In this document: one piece after another, positions 1-9,302 of the stretch | Numbering within the stretch: position 1 is the first letter of the stretch | How the letters are laid out: every line of letters begins with the position of its first letter | Source of the DNA: Nonomuraea muscovyensis | GTDB taxonomy: Bacteria; Actinomycetota; Actinomycetes; Streptosporangiales; Streptosporangiaceae | Assembly: GCF_014207745.1 (NCBI RefSeq) | Contig: NZ_JACHJB010000003.1 | Coordinates: forward strand, 248,001-312,000 | Direction of reading: 5' to 3' | Length of the DNA stretch: 64,000 nucleotides | Made by a program: the position numbers and the translations under genes | Notes under the pieces: generated by a model | Database searches by the model: none | What the model was told of the DNA's origin: nothing | What the model saw: the letters and a program-made list of their open reading frames with translations, nothing else

Positions 1-417
1 CGTCCGAGCGCCGAGCAGGACCGCTCCCCAGCCGGCGGCCACCCAGATCCACCAGGGATGGACCCGGTCGAACCCCTGGTTCACGGCCAGCACCAGCCAG
101 ACGCTGAAATTCAGGAACACGACGGCGAATCCGCCGCGCAACACGTTGGTCGCCCCAGCGGGCCGGGGCCGGGGCGGGCGCTCGGCGCGGCGCGGGACGC
201 TCCGGGACGCGGCCCCCTGCGCCGGCGTCGCGGGCAGGTCGCCGACCAGCCTTTCCAGCTCGCCGAACGTGCCGGCCGTGCTGGCACGGCTCAGCCGGGC
301 GTCGAACTCGGCCAGGTCCAGCCGGCCCTCCTCGAACGCCGCCCGCAGGCTCTCGATGGCCACCTCGCGGTCGCGGTCGCCGGCGCGCATCCGGTCCGGA
401 GGCACTGACTCGCCCAC
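1..417 (-). CDS. DUF1707 membrane protein (runs off left edge)
   Basis: The N terminus (about 55 residues, containing MRAGDRDREVAIESLRAAF and a LDLAEFDARL segment) matches the DUF1707 domain found in many short actinobacterial proteins. An Arg/Pro-rich linker follows, then two hydrophobic helices separated by a short loop (FAVVFLNFSVWLVLAV and WWIWVAAGWGAVLLGA), a 2TM-type arrangement. The stop lies left of the window, so the C terminus is unknown. I chose the GTG at 417 because GGGGAGG sits seven bases before it; GTG 405 and ATG 390 are in-frame alternatives. The function of the family is not established. It follows the protease gene by 43 bp and may mark the edge of the RiPP operon or be its last gene. 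Confidence 0.8.
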   Translation of the reverse strand, partial: MGESVPPDRMRAGDRDREVAIESLRAAFEEGRLDLAEFDARLSRASTAGTFGELERLVGDLPATPAQGAASRSVPRRAERPPRPRPAGATNVLRGGFAVVFLNFSVWLVLAVNQGFDRVHPWWIWVAAGWGAVLLGART

Positions 418-460
418 CCCGACACCTCCCCTCATGATCGGAAACCGTGATCTGTTCTCC

Positions 461-1702
461 TCATGTCTGCCGGCCTCGCGCCGCCCCCGCCCCGGTCCGC
501 CGCTGCGCTCTGCCCGCCACCAGCGCGACCGACAGCGCGAGCACGGCCGTCGCGGCCGGCACCAGGACCGCTGCCACGTCGCCGACCAGCGGCCGCAGCA
601 GCGCGTACCACGACCAGAGCGTGACCACGGCCACGGCGGACCCGAACAGCAAGGAGGCCACGCCGTACGTGCCGTAGACGAGGGCGAGCCCGCGCGGGTA
701 CGGTTCCGCGCCGCCGCCGCGCCATGCCCGACGGCGCTGCCGCAGGTACTCCCAGCTGGCCGAGCGGAGATCGGCGATGTTCAACGCGTAGGTGAGCATG
801 AAATAGCCGTCCAGCCGGAAGAACGGCACCAGGTTGAACACCGCGACCAGAGTGCCGCCCACCAGCATGACCGCCGCCAGCCGCGAGGCGCGCCCGCCCG
901 GTTCGGCGAGCAGCCAGACCGGCCAGAACGGCAGGATCACCACCAGCCCGGCGAAGATTCCCGCGAACGCCGTGTACACCCGGTGCGCCGGGCGGGTGAA
1001 GAACTGCAGCCCCTCGGTCCGGCAGTAGGGCGCCAGGATCGGAAAGCGCCACATCACGCCTATCTCCGGAGCCTTGCCACCGAAGTGCTTGCAGGTCAGC
1101 CCGTGCGCCACCTCGTGGATGACGACGGACGCCCACACCAGGGGGATCGCCGCCGCGATCACCGGCCCGTCCCGCCATCCGGCCCGCAACGCCTCCGACA
1201 GCTCGGGCAGGGCGACCAGCACGCCGGCCAGCGAGGCGGTGACCAGGACCGCCAGCGGCAGCACCACCGCCCGCGCGAACAACCACGGCGTGGCGGCGGC
1301 CAGCCGCTCCAGCAGCCTGTCGGGGTCGGTCACCGGGAACCGGTAGGACATCAGCGTCCGCCACCTCGAAGGGCGAGGGGCGTCCGGTCCCGCCGGGGGC
1401 TCCGGGACGCCGGCCAACAACCCGTTGTCGGCCAGCACGCGGAGCACCTGCCGCCAGCCGGCCTCGTCCATCCGCCTGCCGTACTCCGCCGCGTACGCGG
1501 CCCCGATCTCGGCCAGCGTGGTGCTTCCGTCCAGCCGGGCGATGACGAACCACTCCTTGGCGCCCACGCCCAGCAGGCGTTCCCGGTCGCCGATCCGGAG
1601 GTGGTGGCGGATCCGGTTGCCGTCGATCATCGCCGGGCCGATCGTCAGATCCGGCCGCACGGCGGGCCGCGCCCGCAGCAGATCGCCGGCGTCCGTCGTC
1701 AT
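461..1702 (-). CDS. M50-like membrane metalloprotease with PqqD-like N terminus (RiPP cluster)
   Basis: This 413-residue protein begins with about 95 residues resembling a PqqD-like winged helix (GDRERLLGVGAKEWFVIARL through LADNGLLAGV), a fold that in RiPP systems binds leader peptides. A multi-helix membrane part follows with the zinc motif HEVAHG (H196, E197, H200) and the third-ligand motif NLVPFFRLDGY (D298), both typical of site-2-type M50 peptidases. Its ATG overlaps the stop of the upstream TIGR03891-type gene (ATGA), which argues for translational coupling. From family knowledge these proteins are called putative peptide zinc metalloproteases. I infer that it removes the leader or helps export the modified peptides; no separate exporter is visible nearby. 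Confidence 0.82.
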   Translation of the reverse strand: MTTDAGDLLRARPAVRPDLTIGPAMIDGNRIRHHLRIGDRERLLGVGAKEWFVIARLDGSTTLAEIGAAYAAEYGRRMDEAGWRQVLRVLADNGLLAGVPEPPAGPDAPRPSRWRTLMSYRFPVTDPDRLLERLAAATPWLFARAVVLPLAVLVTASLAGVLVALPELSEALRAGWRDGPVIAAAIPLVWASVVIHEVAHGLTCKHFGGKAPEIGVMWRFPILAPYCRTEGLQFFTRPAHRVYTAFAGIFAGLVVILPFWPVWLLAEPGGRASRLAAVMLVGGTLVAVFNLVPFFRLDGYFMLTYALNIADLRSASWEYLRQRRRAWRGGGAEPYPRGLALVYGTYGVASLLFGSAVAVVTLWSWYALLRPLVGDVAAVLVPAATAVLALSVALVAGRAQRRTGAGAARGRQT

Positions 1703-2760
1703 GCCGCGCTCCCGATCCCCAGCCCGTGACGAACCGCCTTGTCCAGCAGATACGCGAGGTAGGCCTCGTCGTTGATCGCCACGCCGAGCCGATTGTTGGT
1801 CATGTGCAGGTAGGCGCCCATCAGCACGCGGAGCGCGAGCTCGGGGTCGGTGGCGGCTCCGATCCGGTCCGATCCGTCACGCGCGCGGAACATCAGCCTG
1901 CCCTGGCGGGTGCGGGCGATGATGCGGTCACGCAGTTCGGCGCAGTGCCGCGCCCACGGCAGCAGGAACGCGCCGGGGGCGGAGTCCTCGCCGTCGCCCG
2001 CCGTGGCGGCGTGGATCACCGCCACCCGGCCGGCCAGCCGCTCCCGCATGTCCTCGTACAGGAGGTCGAACTGGTCGTGCTTCTCGGCCCCGGCGCTCTC
2101 GTACGTCCGCTCCCAGAACCGGTTGTATCCCGTGAAGAACTCCGCCAGCTCGCCCGGGTCGCGGATGAAGGTGGCGCACATGGTCATCATGAGCTGCGCG
2201 GACAGGCCGAGCAGCACGGTGCGGACGTGCACGTTCGTGCGCCCGATCAGGCTCAGCACCACGTCGCTGGACTTCTCGAAGTGCCACTCGGCCAGCTCGA
2301 TGCCGGCCGGGCCGCCGTAGCGGTCGAACTCGGGCTCGTAGTCCCGGTAGATCCAGCTGTTGTTCCGCTGGATGGGCATCGTCCCGTTCTCGCCGTAGTC
2401 GGCGTTCCACTGGTCGAGGCTGTACTCGGCCAGGTACATGTCCTTGTAGATCCCGGACATGATCTCGTTGTCGACCTCGTACACCGCTGGACGTCTCAGG
2501 AGGAACTCCCCGACCCGCTCCTCGGCGATCCGCGTGATCGCCGCGGGATCCACACCGGGCGCGGGCAGCAGACGCAGCCGCACGTGCGGTCCCTCCAGCC
2601 AGTAGCGGATGAAGAAGTACCGCCGGATCAGGCCGTCCCGCTGCAGGCCGCGCACCAGCGGCTGCACGCAGTTCAGCAGCAGGGGGTTCGGGTTGCTGGT
2701 GTAGTAGATGTGCATGGCGATCCACGGCCGCTCGGCCTTCGCCACGGTCGGGTCATACAT
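1699..2760 (-). CDS. thiopeptide-type bacteriocin biosynthesis protein (elimination or pyridine-synthase-like)
   Basis: About 353 residues. Segments such as IYYTSNPNPLLLNCVQPLV, FFIRYWLEGPHVRLRL and the C-terminal YLHMTNNRLGV are typical of the TIGR03891 thiopeptide-type bacteriocin domain. This fold forms the glutamate-elimination half of split LanB enzymes and also the [4+2] pyridine synthases of thiopeptides. The conserved pattern with Arg/His in the 'GPHVRLR' strand and the late MTNNRLG helix is intact. The ATG at 2760 overlaps the end of the dehydratase gene by 8 bp and has GGAG six bases upstream; an ATG at 2772 is also possible. Because only one such protein lies in the window, it most simply supplies the elimination step, but length alone cannot exclude cycloaddition. 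Confidence 0.85.
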   Translation of the reverse strand: MYDPTVAKAERPWIAMHIYYTSNPNPLLLNCVQPLVRGLQRDGLIRRYFFIRYWLEGPHVRLRLLPAPGVDPAAITRIAEERVGEFLLRRPAVYEVDNEIMSGIYKDMYLAEYSLDQWNADYGENGTMPIQRNNSWIYRDYEPEFDRYGGPAGIELAEWHFEKSSDVVLSLIGRTNVHVRTVLLGLSAQLMMTMCATFIRDPGELAEFFTGYNRFWERTYESAGAEKHDQFDLLYEDMRERLAGRVAVIHAATAGDGEDSAPGAFLLPWARHCAELRDRIIARTRQGRLMFRARDGSDRIGAATDPELALRVLMGAYLHMTNNRLGVAINDEAYLAYLLDKAVRHGLGIGSAA

Positions 2761-5536
2761 GCCGCACTCCATCCATCTCCAGGACGAGCTCGCTGACGTA
2801 CCGGCCGTTCTCACCGGAGAGCCACAGCTCGCCGGCGTCCGGGGACATCTCGGTGATCACCACCCGGCCGCTGCCGGACTTGACCATGCCCTCCAGCGCC
2901 CCGAGGGACAGGACGCTGTCGAAGTCCACGTACTGCGGCTTGAACTCGGGGATGCCACCCCCGGGCTGGTCCGTCGCGTCCTTGCCGAGCGCGTTCGCGA
3001 CGAACACCCTGACCGGCAGCCCATGCGCGCGCCGCCAGCTCCGCCAGCGCAGAAACCACTCGGCGTCCCCCTCGCCGGGCTGCCTGCGCGGGATGCCCCC
3101 GGCCGGTACGGTCCAGGACCGGCGCTGGATCACCACGTCGCCGCAGCGCAGCCGTGGCCGGTGAACGACGCCGTCGATCTCGGCGTGCTCCGGCACGCCT
3201 TCCCAGAAGTCCAGGCCGGTCATCGGCGTGTACCCGAAGACGAGCAGGGTCCGCTGCACCTCCGACAGCGCCATCGGCACCAGGAACCCGAGATAGACGG
3301 GCACCACGTAGCGCTCCAGCCGGTCCGACCACAGCCGCACCTCGTCGGTGCGCGTGTCGTGCACCAGCCGCAGGTCCTCCAGCCGCAGCTGTTCCTCCTC
3401 GGGCCGGCCGCTGACCTCGCCGGGGCAGACGAGTTCGTACGCGGTGACCACCGGATGCAGGTTGAGGTTCGTGGTGTCGTGGCCGCCGACCAGCTCGGCC
3501 AGCACGGTGTCCGGCGGCGGGAGCGAGCGCAGGAACGCGGCCAGCTCCCCGCGGAGCCCGCCGCCGTCCGCGTCCGCGAAACAGTGCGCGAACCGGGAGA
3601 ACAGCATGGTCAGGCCGCTGTAGCTGCGGTTCAGCACGGCCCTCGGCGCGCCGTCGGTGCGGGCCAGCTGGAGGAAGAAGCTGCGCGGGTCCAGGGTGGG
3701 CCGCAGGCCGGAAAACTCGCCCGCGACCCGCTCCAGAGCCTCCTCGCTCAGCTCGACCTCCTCCGCGCCGGCGGGCAGGCCGGCCGCGGCCGATCGGACG
3801 GCGTCCAGCAGCCGCAACCGTGCCCGGTCGACGGCGGTGACCTCGGGCAGACGGAACCAGTTCTCGTGCGGCGTGTACACGCCGTCGCCGGTGAAAGGCC
3901 GTCTGCGCATGTTCATCATCTGGAACTGCTCGTAGCAGTCCTGCCCGAAGGCCTGCACGAACTCCATCAGGTCCGCGCAGCGCCCGCCGCGGCCGTAGCG
4001 GGCCACGAAGAATCCCTTGGCCGCCAGCCGGTCGGGCAGCGTCCGGTCCATCGCCGGGAGGACATTCGCGATCTTGGTGAGTGGTCCCATGAGGTGGTCG
4101 CGCCACTGCCCGGGCTCCGCCTTCACTGCGGCCGGGTCACCCACGGCGACGTCCTCGTAGATCAGCGTGCGAGGCGTCCGCACGTCCGTCAGCCCGAGCT
4201 CCACCTGCGCGGCCTCGAACTCCGCGCGCACCCGGCCGACCACGTCGCGGCGGCGGTCACGTCCCGCGCCCGCGAACGCGGCCACCAGCTCGACCACGGT
4301 GTCCAGCCGGGCCGCCAGCCGCTTGGCCCACACCCGGTCGATCCCGCGCAACCGGTCGGCGAACGTGGCGACCGGCTCGTCACTGTGCACGTCCAGGCGC
4401 AGCAACGGCACGGTGAGGAAGCCCAGGCGCAGCAGCAGGGCCAGGAACGCCTCCACGTCCTGCGGGTCGCGCCGCCCGGGATCGGCCTCGTGCAGGGCGG
4501 CGACCAGCTCCCCGAACCGAGCCGTGCCGCCGGCGCCCACGGCGTCGAGGATCTCGGCCAGGATCCGGCCCTCGGAGAGGAAGAACAGCTGCTCCTCAAG
4601 CTGGTCCAGATTGACCACGGCCTCCTCGTCGCCCAGCCGCCGGGTGCGGCGCACGTACCGAACCCGGCCGCCGTGCGCCTGCCAGCCGCCGACCACCTGC
4701 ACCGGCAGGTCCGCTCGCAGCGCGGGCTCATGGGTGATCGCCTCGAACAGCCGGCCGAGCGCCGCCACGTTCACCCGGGCGTGGCCGCGGCCCCGCGCGT
4801 GCGGGGCGGGACAGTCGAGCAGCGATCCGGCGCCCTCTTCGAAGTGCCCGAGCGCGACCGGCGTGAGCGTGCTGAACGGGCTGGTCTTGCACGCCGTGCG
4901 GAAGGTGTACTGCAGCAGCGTGCGCTCGACCTTGCGTAACCGCTTCGGCAGCGTCCCCCGGCCGGCGGCCCGGTAGCGGTCGATGTAGGAGTCCAGCGTG
5001 GGGGAGGCGAGGACCAGCCCGTTGCGCAGCGTCTCCGTGCCGGCCAGCGCGCGCAGGTGCTCCCGGGCCCGCTCCAGGTCGGCGTCGTGGATGGCCTGGC
5101 CGCCCGCGCGCAGCCGTCCGTAGCCCTCCCGCGTCACCAGCCAGCCGTCCAGCGTCCGCCGGTCCGGCGGGGACAGCAGGCCCCGGATCGTCTCATGCCG
5201 GGGGCCCGGCCGGGGCGCCCGGCGGTTGAAGACGTCGCGCCGCAGCGCGAGCAGCTCGTGGCGGAGGGCCTCGTCGGCCAGGCCGTGCACCAGCTCCGAC
5301 AGCGCGTCGCAGATCCGGTCCCGGTCGGCGTCCAGGCGTCTCTCGGTGCTCAGCACGTCCTCGGCCCAGGCCGCCAGCGCGGGGGAGCGCAACCCGAGGA
5401 CGCTGTCGTACGGCAGGCCGCCGATGCGTGCCATGAAGACCGGGGGAACGCGCCAGACCTTCTCCCCGTCCTCCCCGTCGTGGTCGTCCACCACTGGACA
5501 CCCTCGCTCTCTCCAGGCCGTGGGGCCCGGGCTCAC
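2753..5536 (-). CDS. LanB-type lantibiotic dehydratase, glutamylation half
   Basis: About 927 residues, the size of the separate glutamylating subunit in thiopeptide and goadsporin pathways. The FRTACKTSPFSTLTPV segment (residues 212-227) is a hallmark of the LanB N-terminal domain; a later region with EENQ-like DQLEEQLFFLSEG and the C-terminal FKPQYVDFDS also fits. By family knowledge such enzymes use glutamyl-tRNA to glutamylate Ser/Thr of the precursor, and a partner protein then eliminates glutamate to give dehydroalanine/dehydrobutyrine. The start shown is a GTG whose last bases overlap the upstream TGA (GTGA); a GTG near residue 15 is an alternative. It is followed directly by the putative elimination protein, the expected partner. 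Confidence 0.9.
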   Translation of the reverse strand: MSPGPTAWRERGCPVVDDHDGEDGEKVWRVPPVFMARIGGLPYDSVLGLRSPALAAWAEDVLSTERRLDADRDRICDALSELVHGLADEALRHELLALRRDVFNRRAPRPGPRHETIRGLLSPPDRRTLDGWLVTREGYGRLRAGGQAIHDADLERAREHLRALAGTETLRNGLVLASPTLDSYIDRYRAAGRGTLPKRLRKVERTLLQYTFRTACKTSPFSTLTPVALGHFEEGAGSLLDCPAPHARGRGHARVNVAALGRLFEAITHEPALRADLPVQVVGGWQAHGGRVRYVRRTRRLGDEEAVVNLDQLEEQLFFLSEGRILAEILDAVGAGGTARFGELVAALHEADPGRRDPQDVEAFLALLLRLGFLTVPLLRLDVHSDEPVATFADRLRGIDRVWAKRLAARLDTVVELVAAFAGAGRDRRRDVVGRVRAEFEAAQVELGLTDVRTPRTLIYEDVAVGDPAAVKAEPGQWRDHLMGPLTKIANVLPAMDRTLPDRLAAKGFFVARYGRGGRCADLMEFVQAFGQDCYEQFQMMNMRRRPFTGDGVYTPHENWFRLPEVTAVDRARLRLLDAVRSAAAGLPAGAEEVELSEEALERVAGEFSGLRPTLDPRSFFLQLARTDGAPRAVLNRSYSGLTMLFSRFAHCFADADGGGLRGELAAFLRSLPPPDTVLAELVGGHDTTNLNLHPVVTAYELVCPGEVSGRPEEEQLRLEDLRLVHDTRTDEVRLWSDRLERYVVPVYLGFLVPMALSEVQRTLLVFGYTPMTGLDFWEGVPEHAEIDGVVHRPRLRCGDVVIQRRSWTVPAGGIPRRQPGEGDAEWFLRWRSWRRAHGLPVRVFVANALGKDATDQPGGGIPEFKPQYVDFDSVLSLGALEGMVKSGSGRVVITEMSPDAGELWLSGENGRYVSELVLEMDGVRHV

Positions 5537-7155
5537 GCCATCCTCAGGTCAAGTTCGGCGGACCGCTCCCGCTCGTGGCCGACCATGACGATCAGCATCG
5601 GCCACTCGTCGCCCGCCGCGAGGCCCCCGCGGTCACGCAGCGAGACGTTGTCGAATCCGAGCGCGGCGCCGCAGCCCACGCCCAACGCGGCCGCGCAGGT
5701 GTAGAAGGCCTGAGCCAGCGCGCCGACGTCGGCGTTGGCCAGTCGGTAGCCGCGCGCGCCGAGTGCCTCCACCGCCGCGGTGGGCCGGCCGATCACGGCC
5801 AGCACGGCCGCCGCCTGCTCCAGGTTGTAGTTGTCCAGGAAGTACTGCTGCTGCAGGAAAGGGCTCAGCGGGTCGCCGGTGATCGGGTGCAGCCCGCCGT
5901 CCGGGGTGAAGTCGTAGGCGCCGCTCGGCACGCCGTCCACGTGGTTGGCGAACACCGCGATCCGGTGCAGGCCGTGCCGGCCCTGGCGTACCTCGGCGGT
6001 CTGCAGCCGGCCGCCCTCCGTGCCGTGGTGCAGCAACGCGCTGAGCTTGTCGGCGGCCAGCCGCCGCCGCGCGGAGAACCGCCCGAAGCTCGACCGCCTC
6101 CGGCGCACGGCCGTGCGCACGTCCATGTCCAGCGACGCCGGGGCCGGCAACCGGATCGAACCGACGTCATCCGCGGCGGGGATCGCGAAGGCCGCTTCCG
6201 CGGCGTCCGGCGGCGGGGCGGCCCCCGCCGCGGCGGCCGCGAGGTGCACGCTCTCCACCTGGTCGAAGCGGATGAGCGTGCGCGAGCGTTCGAGCTCGGT
6301 CCTGGCGACCGCCGGCTCACCCCGGAGGACGGGGGGCGAGGCGGGCGCGCCCGGTCTGTCACGCAGCTCGACGGGCACCACCGCCATCACCCCCTCGGCC
6401 GCCGTCTCCAGGCCGAGCAGGCGGTCCAGGGCCTCCTCGTCGTACCACAACCGTGGCGTCAGACCGAGCCCTCGGGCCCGCGCCCAGGTCTGCCAGCCGC
6501 CGAGCAGCGTGCCCACGTCCATGGTGACCGCGTGGTAGGAGAAGCTGTTGTACTTGAAGGCGTTCTTCCACAGCTTCACGCTGATCAGCAGGTAGCAGTT
6601 CGCCGTGCTGGCGCCCGTGCTGTCGCCCGCGGCGTCGAGCGCGTCGCGGACCCGCCCGGTCAGGTCACCGGCGAGCAGGCGGCGCAACGTGTGCCGAGGT
6701 GTGTAGTAGTGGTAGACGCCGGGCGTGACCGGCGCGCCCCGACCGGCCACGAGATAGATCTCCAGGGGGTACAGCCCGCCCCCCGAGGCGGTGCCGCGCG
6801 CCCAGGTCGCAGCCCCGTACCAGGTGCGGCCCTCGTTGTCCTTGTTGCCGTTGACGCCCATCCGCCGCACCCCGAGCCCGTAGGAGTCGGCCAGCATCCC
6901 CGACAGGGTGGGCAGGTCGAACTCCGGCGCGGCGTCCCGTGCCGGGGTCAGCCCTGTCGCGAGCGGCCCGACAGGCTTGCCGTCCCGAGGCAGCGGCAGG
7001 TGGTCGGCCTCGGTGTAGACCTTGTGGCGGTACGGCTGGTCGCCCCAGTCCGGCTCGAAGCCGAACGGCGGCATGGGCTCCCGGGCGCGGCGCACGACCG
7101 CTTCGACGTAGTCCCGGGCCGTGGCCGTCTCCCGGTTGTCCTGCGCGAGGTTCAT
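5533..7155 (-). CDS. SagB-type FMN dehydrogenase (azoline to azole), two nitroreductase-like domains
   Basis: A 540-residue protein made of two nitroreductase-like halves. The first half has SGGGLYPLEIYLVAG and MDVGTLLGGWQTWARARGL; the second has RRRSSFGRF, SGAYDFTPDGG and LANADVGALAQAFYTCAAAL, ending with WPMLIVMVGHE. In azole-forming RiPP pathways, proteins of this class use FMN to oxidise azoline rings to thiazoles and oxazoles. I placed the start at ATG 7155 because GGAGG lies seven bases upstream; the reading frame stays open well upstream but that part has no homology-like features. It sits 17 bp after the YcaO gene and overlaps the LanB gene (GTGA), so it is co-translated with the modifying enzymes. 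The duplicated domain could be one active and one structural half. Confidence 0.88.
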   Translation of the reverse strand: MNLAQDNRETATARDYVEAVVRRAREPMPPFGFEPDWGDQPYRHKVYTEADHLPLPRDGKPVGPLATGLTPARDAAPEFDLPTLSGMLADSYGLGVRRMGVNGNKDNEGRTWYGAATWARGTASGGGLYPLEIYLVAGRGAPVTPGVYHYYTPRHTLRRLLAGDLTGRVRDALDAAGDSTGASTANCYLLISVKLWKNAFKYNSFSYHAVTMDVGTLLGGWQTWARARGLGLTPRLWYDEEALDRLLGLETAAEGVMAVVPVELRDRPGAPASPPVLRGEPAVARTELERSRTLIRFDQVESVHLAAAAAGAAPPPDAAEAAFAIPAADDVGSIRLPAPASLDMDVRTAVRRRRSSFGRFSARRRLAADKLSALLHHGTEGGRLQTAEVRQGRHGLHRIAVFANHVDGVPSGAYDFTPDGGLHPITGDPLSPFLQQQYFLDNYNLEQAAAVLAVIGRPTAAVEALGARGYRLANADVGALAQAFYTCAAALGVGCGAALGFDNVSLRDRGGLAAGDEWPMLIVMVGHERERSAELDLRMA

Positions 7156-7172
7156 GGCGGTTCCTCCGGCGA

Positions 7173-9107
7173 TCACGGGAACGGGTGCGGGACGAGATGG
7201 AGCTCCGAGGGGTCGAGCTCGGTGTCGCGCCAGCCGGCGTCGCGGAAGGCCGTCCGCATCCTCGGCATGTGTGGCGCGCGCTGCTTGGCCCAGCCGAAGT
7301 CGATCGGGATCAGCCCCGGGACGATCACCGCCGCCGTGTGCACGCCGAGGCTGCGCTGCTCCGACGACGTCTGGTCCACCACGATCACGTCGAACCCGCG
7401 GTGGGAGAGGATGTCCAGGCAGTGCCGCAGGTCGTCGAGCAGATCGGTGGACGTGGGCCGTTCGGAGTTCCACCCGGCGTAGACCTCCTGCAGCGGCTTC
7501 GCCGGGCGGCCGCTGTCCAGGAGGAAGTCGGTGTGCCGGCGCATCTCCGGCAGGCCGAAGACCAGCGGGTGATGGTGCAGGTCCGTGACCTTGAAGAAGT
7601 CGTCGGCCATCGCGGTGGCCTCGGCGTACTGGCCGGTGACGCGTTCCTCGAAGCCGGGCACGTACGAGGCGATCTCGCACAGGGCCGCGGCGACGGCGGA
7701 CTCGGGGTCGGGACTGGCGCCCGCCGCGAAGGACACCGTGCCCAGGCCGCCGTCGCGGCGGACGGCGGCGCCGGTGACCACGGGCACCCGCAGGTCGATG
7801 GTGTTGTCGAAGAGGCGGATGTCGTAGCCGGCCAGCCTCACCCGGTCGATCATGGTGCGGATGTCCCGGCGCCGGCAGCTGGCGGGGTCGATCTCGGTCA
7901 GCGGGGCCCTGCCGTACCAGCCGAGGAGAAAGGCGTCCCGCTCGATCAGCTCCAGGAGGCCGTGCAGGATCGCCTCCTCCAGGGAGGCGCCGCTGGCGCA
8001 ACCGTTGGAGCACTCCTGAACGAAGTTCGAGGAGTCGTCCTGGCCCAGGTAGTAGACGATGCGCTCAGGCACCAGCAGCGGCCGCTCGTCGCGCAACGAG
8101 TATCCCCACACCCACGGCATCCGCAGGTCGGGGGTGAACGGGACGTAGTAACCGCGCCCGGTCTCGTAGAACGTGTCGGCGTAGACGCCGCACTCGCGCG
8201 GGTCCAGCGCCCGGTCGGCGATCTCGCGGTAGGAGGCGATCAGCGGGTCGGTCACCCCACGGCGGTGCAGGCCGGCGTACCTCTCCAGCCCCTCGAACAC
8301 GGCCAGCAGCGTGCTGTCGGCGTAGGTGTCGGCGTGCCCGCTCCAGAAGAACTCGTGCAGCAATTGGGAGCCGCGCATGTACATGTAACCCGTCACCGGT
8401 GCGGTCGTCGTGCAGCGGATGTCGGGCAGCGCGGCCCGGCCGAGCGCGCCGCACACGGGGTTGGCCATGACCTCGACCGGCAGGCGGTAATCGTGGATGG
8501 ACTTCTCGCGGAAGGTGTCCGGGTCGCGTTTGCGCCTGCTCCGCAGCTCGATGGTGGCGTGCTCGGCGGAGTCGGCGGGGCGGACCGAGCAGCGGGCGCA
8601 CTCCGGGTCGGCGATCAGCGGGTACCGGCGGACCTGGCCGCTGTCCAGCTCGATCTCGTACACGTACGGGAAGGAGTGGTCCTCGGTGCGCAGGCGGGAC
8701 GCGGGCATGGACAGCAGCGTCGTGATGACGTCGGCGATCAGCCGGCACGATTGGTCGAAGAGGAACGGCGACACACCCGGGTCCGGCTGGTGGACGCCCT
8801 GCTCCAGGGTGTTGCGCTCCTCCAGCGAGCGCAGCTTCTGCCAGCGCAGCGCCAGGCAGTGGTGGCACGGCGACGTGCGGCCGTCGACGGCCCCGGCCGG
8901 GCCGACCACGGCCGTGCGTCCGTACAGGAAGACGCCCAGCGGGGGAGCGGCGTACTCGGCAGGCGTCGCGGCCAGCTCGTTCCTGGCGCCCAGCGACGCG
9001 ACGTGCAGCGGGGGGTGCGGCACCGATTCCAGTGCCGCTTCGAGATACGCGCGCAGGAACGCGCACGCGCGGCTGTCGGTGGACGGTGGGATGTCGGTAA
9101 CTGTCAT
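7173..9107 (-). CDS. YcaO cyclodehydratase (azoline formation)
   Basis: A 644-residue protein. The N-terminal region carries two CxxC pairs (C81/C84 in CHHC and C170/C173 in CARC) that would form a zinc site, as in cyclodehydratases fused to a C-protein part. The C-terminal two thirds is a YcaO domain: NGCASGASLEEAILHGLLEL followed by IERDAFLLGWYG holds the acidic ATP/Mg ligands. The last residues, PHPFP, form the PxPxP-like tail that is a known hallmark of azoline-forming YcaO proteins. The reaction is ATP-dependent cyclisation of Cys/Ser/Thr onto the preceding carbonyl. ATG 9107 has GAGGAG five bases upstream, which decides the start. It lies about 195 bp after the last precursor gene and requires the F protein upstream for leader binding. 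Confidence 0.92.
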   Translation of the reverse strand: MTVTDIPPSTDSRACAFLRAYLEAALESVPHPPLHVASLGARNELAATPAEYAAPPLGVFLYGRTAVVGPAGAVDGRTSPCHHCLALRWQKLRSLEERNTLEQGVHQPDPGVSPFLFDQSCRLIADVITTLLSMPASRLRTEDHSFPYVYEIELDSGQVRRYPLIADPECARCSVRPADSAEHATIELRSRRKRDPDTFREKSIHDYRLPVEVMANPVCGALGRAALPDIRCTTTAPVTGYMYMRGSQLLHEFFWSGHADTYADSTLLAVFEGLERYAGLHRRGVTDPLIASYREIADRALDPRECGVYADTFYETGRGYYVPFTPDLRMPWVWGYSLRDERPLLVPERIVYYLGQDDSSNFVQECSNGCASGASLEEAILHGLLELIERDAFLLGWYGRAPLTEIDPASCRRRDIRTMIDRVRLAGYDIRLFDNTIDLRVPVVTGAAVRRDGGLGTVSFAAGASPDPESAVAAALCEIASYVPGFEERVTGQYAEATAMADDFFKVTDLHHHPLVFGLPEMRRHTDFLLDSGRPAKPLQEVYAGWNSERPTSTDLLDDLRHCLDILSHRGFDVIVVDQTSSEQRSLGVHTAAVIVPGLIPIDFGWAKQRAPHMPRMRTAFRDAGWRDTELDPSELHLVPHPFP

Positions 9108-9302
9108 GATCACTCCTCGGTCGGCCAGGTCGCGCGAGTCTTGTCGGTGCCGCGGTCCAGGTGGCTGACGTCCGCGCGGCAAGGCGCACCGGCGGCCGCC
9201 AACCACCCGGATCTTGCGGGCCCACCGGACGCCGGCGGTCAAGACCGAGATCAGCGGCCGTGCGACGTGGCCCTGCTTCGTCTCATGAGGCTCTGATGCC
9301 GA
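9108..9302 (-). other. 195-bp gap between precursor and modifying genes
   Basis: No gene is supported here; the longest frames lack start signals and family features. The gap is the largest inside the otherwise tightly packed cluster and contains the short palindrome GGCGGCCGCC. In RiPP operons such gaps often hold a partial terminator or processing site that keeps precursor transcripts in excess over enzyme transcripts. That role is inference; I see no strong hairpin with a T tract. Confidence 0.4.

Noticed and set aside
2708..4939. Long plus-strand frames opposite the LanB gene
   Set aside because: High-GC antisense shadows, rich in Arg, His, Gln and Pro; no domain and no ribosome binding sites. 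The same holds for other long frames opposite strong genes (for example 23157-26078 and 48350-50014).
5533..8013. Long 826-codon frame covering the SagB gene and part of the YcaO gene
   Set aside because: The first about 285 codons are antisense-frame shadow of the YcaO gene; only the part after ATG 7155 with a good ribosome binding site shows nitroreductase features.
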